A stretch of 64,000 bases of DNA from Bacillus sp. RO2. Lineage in GTDB: Bacteria; Bacillota; Bacilli; Bacillales; Bacillaceae_I. The position numbers and the translations under genes were made by a program. Below, in pieces: positions 60,319 to 64,000 of the stretch. Location of the stretch: assembly GCF_012911845.1 (NCBI RefSeq), contig NZ_JAAXCU010000043.1, positions 62,001-126,000 on the forward strand. The letters run 5' to 3'. Within the stretch, counting starts at the first letter, position 1. Each line of letters opens with the position of its first letter. Under the pieces are notes generated by a model. It had not been told where the DNA came from, made no database searches, and saw only the letters and a program-made list of their open reading frames with translations.

Positions 60319-61848
60319 ATGGATTTAGAAACCTTACTCAGCTTTGATTGGAGTGTCATGGCACCAGAATTCATCATCCTTGGTGTAGCAACCCTTCTCT
60401 CACTACTGGACTTATTTTTACCAAAAAAAATAGACAGGAGACTGCTTGGATGGCTAGGATTCGCCAGCATCCTGGCAGCCCTCGGATTCTTGGTGGGCAT
60501 GTACGACAAGGGCCCGACAGAAGTCACCACGATTTTATACGAAACATACCGACTCGACAGCTTCGCGATGGCCTTCAAAACGTTGATTTTAGTAGGAGCC
60601 GCCTTCGTCACGCTTATGGCAATCAGCTACGAGCCAAAAGAAGGTATGGGGGAGTACAGAGGAGAGTTCTTCTACCTCTTGCTGCTAGGCGTCCTCGGGG
60701 CCATGATTATGTCCTCAAGCGGCGACCTCATAACATTGTTTGTCGGACTTGAACTATTATCCCTGGCTTCTTACATCTTGGCAGGCCTTCGCAAAAAGAA
60801 CCTGCAATCCAACGAAGCGGCCATGAAATACGTAATCAACGGCGGAATCGCTACCGCCATTACACTGTTCGGAATGAGCTATGTGTACGGACTTACAGGC
60901 ACAACCAACCTGCAGGAAATGTGGATATCACTATCGCAAATCAACGCTATTGACATGCAATACTTACTGGTCATTGCCTTCATGATGATGTTCGTCGGCT
61001 TGTCCTTCAAACTAGCAACCGCCCCATTCCACATGTGGGCACCGGACGTCTACCAAGGTGCGCCGACACCAGTAACGGCCTTCCTTGCAGTCGTGTCCAA
61101 AACAGCAGGCTTCATCATCGTCCTGCGCCTATTCGTGACACTGTTCTTCCCAACGCGCTCAGCAGAAGGCTCGTCCATGCTGTTCTCCATGGGGGAATTC
61201 ATCGCGGTACTAGCCGTGGCATCCATGATCATCGGTAACTTCGTTGCTTTGCGTCAGCGCAACGTCAAGCGGATGTTCGCCTACTCTGGAGTCGCGCACG
61301 CCGGTTACTTGCTGGTGCCACTGGCCACCGTTAACTTCATCTTCATTTTTGAAGCAATGTGGTTCTACCTGGTTGCCTACTTGTTCATGAACATCGGGGC
61401 ACTTGCGGTACTGCAAGTCGTCACCGCACAGGATGACTCAGAGGATTTAAGCCGATTCGCCGGACTGTACCAGCGCTCACCTTTGCTTGCGGTGTTAATG
61501 TCAGTGTTCCTGCTTTCGTTGGCAGGCATTCCGGGAACAGCCGGATTCATCGGAAAATTATCAATCTTCGTCGGTGCCATTTCCGAACCAACTAACGCCT
61601 ATGTCCTGGCATCCGTCTTGATCCTAACCACCGTTGTTTCATACTTTTACTATTTCGGTATCATGACACAAATGTTCTTCCGCCCAGCCGCAAGCCAGGA
61701 AAAAATCCTCGTTCCCGTTGGAATCAGGATTACGGTTTTAGTTTGCGCGGTTGCTACATTGGCCCTAGGAATCTTCCCGGGCCTTGCCATAGACATGTTC
61801 GGAAGCAATTTTGATATTTTATTAGATATCTTCGAAACAGACAACTAA
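60319..61848 (+). CDS. nuoN: NADH-quinone oxidoreductase subunit N
   Basis: Proton-pumping antiporter-like subunit, 509 residues. Conserved LFVGLELLSLASYILAG, LSFKLATAPFHMWAPDVYQGAPTPVTAFLAV in outline, RMFAYSGVAHAGYLLV and LSLAGIPGTAGFIGKL. GGGGGTG precedes ATG 60319, seven bases after nuoM. Last gene of the operon; a terminator follows. Confidence 0.96.
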   Translation: MDLETLLSFDWSVMAPEFIILGVATLLSLLDLFLPKKIDRRLLGWLGFASILAALGFLVGMYDKGPTEVTTILYETYRLDSFAMAFKTLILVGAAFVTLMAISYEPKEGMGEYRGEFFYLLLLGVLGAMIMSSSGDLITLFVGLELLSLASYILAGLRKKNLQSNEAAMKYVINGGIATAITLFGMSYVYGLTGTTNLQEMWISLSQINAIDMQYLLVIAFMMMFVGLSFKLATAPFHMWAPDVYQGAPTPVTAFLAVVSKTAGFIIVLRLFVTLFFPTRSAEGSSMLFSMGEFIAVLAVASMIIGNFVALRQRNVKRMFAYSGVAHAGYLLVPLATVNFIFIFEAMWFYLVAYLFMNIGALAVLQVVTAQDDSEDLSRFAGLYQRSPLLAVLMSVFLLSLAGIPGTAGFIGKLSIFVGAISEPTNAYVLASVLILTTVVSYFYYFGIMTQMFFRPAASQEKILVPVGIRITVLVCAVATLALGIFPGLAIDMFGSNFDILLDIFETDN

Positions 61849-61885
61849 CCGATTGTCACCGTTAAGAGGTATATGATTTAATAAG

Positions 61886-61916
61886 AAAGAAGGAGTTCCT
61901 ATGCTCCTTCTTTTTT
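61886..61916 (+). terminator. Intrinsic terminator of the nuo operon
   Basis: AGAAGGAG (61888-61895) pairs with CTCCTTCT (61904-61911), then TTTTT. Confidence 0.88.
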
Positions 61917-61958
61917 GCGGATTACTATAGGAAGAAACTAATGAAGTAAGGTATCTTG

Positions 61959-62007
61959 AGCTGGTGATTGGAGCTCAAGCACAATCCCGCGGAAATCAAC
62001 AGCGGCG
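61959..62007. repeat. Palindromic element, copy H, internally deleted
   Basis: Keeps the left end CTGGTGATTGGAG, then GCTCAAGCACAATCCCGCGG and the right end AAATCAACAGC; the ~85 bases between are gone. Confidence 0.72.
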
Positions 62008-62053
62008 TATACCCTAAGCTTTAATTTGAAATAAAGAGGAGGCTGCTTTCACA

Positions 62054-62284
62054 ATGATCGATTTCGGAGTACAAGCACTCGTCAGCATCATCTCCCACCT
62101 ACTATTCATCAGCATCACCTGGTGGGCACTACAAGCCATCCAATACGAAAAATGGATGAAACCAAACAAAGTCGTCCAAATCAAACTGCTACTAATCCTC
62201 ATCACCATCGCCATCGGATCCACAGTCAGCAACTTTTTCCTAGACTACCTGTTCCTATCTCAAAGACTGCCGATGATTTGGTGA
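62054..62284 (+). CDS. ywzB: DUF1146 family membrane protein YwzB
   Basis: A 76-residue protein with two hydrophobic helices (about 5-27 and 41-65) and the conserved WWALQAIQYEKW between them. It matches YwzB (DUF1146), found between the ATP synthase/complex I genes and murA in Bacillus; the function is unknown. AGAGGAGG precedes ATG 62054, somewhat far (about 11 bases). A terminator follows. Confidence 0.85.
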   Translation: MIDFGVQALVSIISHLLFISITWWALQAIQYEKWMKPNKVVQIKLLLILITIAIGSTVSNFFLDYLFLSQRLPMIW

Positions 62285-62307
62285 AAATAAGTATAATTAA
62301 GCAAACG

Positions 62308-62337
62308 AACCAGGGGAGAGTCCTCTGGTTTTTTTGC
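62308..62337 (+). terminator. Intrinsic terminator of ywzB
   Basis: AACCAGGGGA pairs with TCCTCTGGTT around a 3-nt loop, then TTTTTT. Confidence 0.85.
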
Positions 62338-62360
62338 TGCCGTCTACATAAGAACAAAAA

Positions 62361-62381
62361 TTCCTGCCGGGGTCTGACCCC
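62361..62381. repeat. REP-like GGGGTCTGACCCC element
   Basis: Core at 62369-62381, 5' context TTCCTGCC as in the copies at 18851 and 30881. Confidence 0.7.
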
Positions 62382-62490
62382 AAAAATAAAATATATATAT
62401 AAACCACAAAAATTTTGACGAACATTTCTATGTATCTCTTACTTGCACATTGGCCACACTGACTAGTAACAAACAAAGGGGCGTGGGGAT

Positions 62491-63324
62491 ATGTTTAAGA
62501 TGGAGAATGCGGGTAAGGGCTTGATTACTAATACTAAATATACAGAAAAAAAGTGGAAACTTTATATTAATAGATTGCTAGGACTATTTTTTATTTTCGT
62601 AATATGTTTTACTGGGGTAATTCTTGGGAATGAAAGAAGCAGAGCTCAATTACCAAACGATATCAGTACTGAGATACTTGAAATCGCAGAAGTTTTTCAG
62701 AAGGAGAAAATAAATGTTCAAGAATGGAAACTTTATGGGCGGAAGAACGTCTATAAAATTAGGGATTTAGTCACTTTTCAAAAAGAGGTAAATCGTTTAA
62801 AACAGAGTATGGGCCATCTTAGTTGGAACGTGATGGAAGAAGAGGATCAATGGAAGGCAGTTGGAACTTATTATAATGACTTACTAAAGCAAGAAGAGAC
62901 TCTTCAGCTCATCACTAACCACACAAACTCATCCCAAACATCGTATTTATTATATGAGGTAACTGGATATGGTTGGGAAAAGCCTGTAGCAACAGAAATA
63001 ATAAACAACTTCCATTCTAATCTTACCAAAATTTCTCATGAAGACTTTGAAATATTTAGTTGTATGACTGGCGATTTCAGTGCTAAAATTGAAGATGGTT
63101 TGCAAAATACGACAAATATTTTGCTAGACGCATTTTCAGCACAAATAGTTGAAGAGATTCAGGAAGATACCTTTGTATCCGTTTCAGCATATACTGATGC
63201 ATGGAATAATGTTCTTCCGACAAATCAGGGTAAGATGAACTTACAAATTGGGTTACGAACACAAGGAATGGGCGATAAGACTACCGTGATTGTAGGCACG
63301 CCAATTATTACTGTTGAATATTAA
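62491..63324 (+). CDS. ywmB: YwmB family protein (DUF1779)
   Basis: A 277-residue exported or anchored protein: N-terminal cytoplasmic stub, one membrane segment (~residues 27-46: [20 protein letters not shown]), then a soluble outside part with two halves resembling the TATA-box-binding-protein-like YwmB fold. The function is unknown; in Bacillus it precedes murA1 and spoIID. GTGGGG/AAGGGG precede ATG 62491; the ATG four codons later is possible. Confidence 0.85.
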   Translation: MFKMENAGKGLITNTKYTEKKWKLYINRLLGLFFIFVICFTGVILGNERSRAQLPNDISTEILEIAEVFQKEKINVQEWKLYGRKNVYKIRDLVTFQKEVNRLKQSMGHLSWNVMEEEDQWKAVGTYYNDLLKQEETLQLITNHTNSSQTSYLLYEVTGYGWEKPVATEIINNFHSNLTKISHEDFEIFSCMTGDFSAKIEDGLQNTTNILLDAFSAQIVEEIQEDTFVSVSAYTDAWNNVLPTNQGKMNLQIGLRTQGMGDKTTVIVGTPIITVEY

Positions 63325-63356
63325 TATATAGAATAAAAGACGCGGAGGGGAACGTT

Positions 63357-64000
63357 TTGGAAAAAATCATCGTCCGCGGCGGACAAAGGTTAACAGGTAC
63401 TGTTAAAGTAGAGGGAGCAAAAAATGCAGTACTACCTGTCATCGCCGCAACTTTATTAGCTAGCAAAGGCAAATGCGAAATCTTAGATGTACCTGAGCTC
63501 TCCGACGTTTATACGATTAACGAGGTTTTGCGATATTTGAATGCCGATGTTGATTTTGAAAATAATCGTATAATTGTCGACGCAACAAGAGAGCTTCATA
63601 CGGAAGCACCGTTTGAATATGTAAGAAAAATGCGCGCATCTGTCCTAGTAATGGGATCATTGCTTGCACGTAACGGAAAAGCACAAATTGCTCTACCTGG
63701 AGGCTGTGCAATTGGATCAAGACCAATCGATCAGCATTTAAAAGGATTCGAAGCGATGGGTGCGAAAGTAAAAGTTGGAAATGGTTATATCGATGCCGAA
63801 GTAGACGGAAGATTACAAGGCGCGAAAATATATCTTGATTTCCCAAGTGTGGGAGCAACAGAAAACATCATGATGGCTGCAACACTTGCTGAAGGTACAA
63901 CAATCATGGAAAACGTTGCAAAAGAACCGGAAATCGTGGACTTGGCGAACTTCTTGAACTCCATGGGAGCGAAAGTTCGTGGAGCAGGTACAGGTACCAT
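63357..64000 (+). CDS. murA1: UDP-N-acetylglucosamine 1-carboxyvinyltransferase 1, 3'-truncated by window
   Basis: Main MurA enzyme of peptidoglycan synthesis; about 214 of ~436 residues are in the window. It starts with TTG 63357 ([25 protein letters not shown]), with GGAGGGG 6 bases upstream. The fosfomycin-target Cys117 lies in [19 protein letters not shown]. It matches B. subtilis MurAA closely and is the paralogue of murA2 at 21731. It is 32 bases after ywmB. Confidence 0.95.
   Translation, partial: MEKIIVRGGQRLTGTVKVEGAKNAVLPVIAATLLASKGKCEILDVPELSDVYTINEVLRYLNADVDFENNRIIVDATRELHTEAPFEYVRKMRASVLVMGSLLARNGKAQIALPGGCAIGSRPIDQHLKGFEAMGAKVKVGNGYIDAEVDGRLQGAKIYLDFPSVGATENIMMAATLAEGTTIMENVAKEPEIVDLANFLNSMGAKVRGAGTGT

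Overview
The window is a chromosomal segment of a spore-forming Bacillaceae (Firmicutes). Spo0F, SpoIIR, the delta subunit of RNA polymerase, AcdA, YwlE and YwmB are present. Gene order from argS through upp, the atp operon and murA follows the Bacillus subtilis ywj-ywk-ywl-ywm region almost gene for gene. Differences from B. subtilis include an extended acyl-CoA degradation cluster with a fused isobutyryl-CoA mutase, a type B L31, and a proton-pumping complex I operon. These point to a Bacillus outside the subtilis group (a Sutcliffiella/Rossellomorea-like or B. cereus-like lineage; this is inference and the species is not determined). I see no prophage, insertion sequence, CRISPR array, tRNA or rRNA. 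Nearly all genes are on the + strand; the exceptions are uvsE, clsB, ywjG and one small unknown gene.

Layout. 1-3.6 kb: end of argS, a tiny XapX protein, UV endonuclease UvsE and a cardiolipin synthase. 3.7-15.2 kb: lipid and branched-chain acyl-CoA catabolism: FadF-type iron-sulfur oxidoreductase, thiolase, 3-hydroxyacyl-CoA dehydrogenase, two acyl-CoA dehydrogenases, a TetR regulator and IcmF. Shared TetR-type palindromes and a CcpA (cre) site sit at the front of its transcripts. 15.4-24.2 kb: rpoE, pyrG with a reiterative-transcription attenuator, ywjG, spo0F with a sigma-H promoter, then fbaA, ywjH, murA2 and glpX. 24.9-39.6 kb: rho, rpmE2, tdk, a lipoprotein, prfA-prmC, spoIIR, ywlB, ywlC, mntP, ywlE, a chemoreceptor, rpiB, ywlG, glyA and upp. 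A DnaA-box cluster lies in front of ywlC. 39.8-42.2 kb: a secreted Vpr-like subtilase. 42.6-50.0 kb: atpZ-atpI-atpBEFHAGDC. 50.8-61.8 kb: nuoABCDHIJKLMN, an 11-subunit complex I without the NuoEFG module. 62-64 kb: ywzB, ywmB and the 5' part of murA1.

Functionally, the acyl-CoA enzymes and FadF could pass electrons to the quinone pool, while complex I and the F-type ATP synthase make up the energy-conserving membrane machinery. cre-like sites occur near the thiolase gene, the nuo promoter, the spo0F-fbaA gap, ywjH and, less perfectly, glyA.

The most unusual content is between genes. Three families of non-coding repeats fill the spacers. (1) Five arrays in which a locus-specific 8-10 nt word recurs every 20-21 nt, about two DNA helical turns, with a different word at each locus. 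(2) Eight copies, some truncated, of a ~130-bp palindromic element whose terminal arms change sequence but stay complementary. (3) A REP-like family centred on GGGGTCTGACCCC, including a 43-nt tandem array that supplies the end of ywlB. The 20-21 nt phased arrays are the best candidate here for something undescribed.
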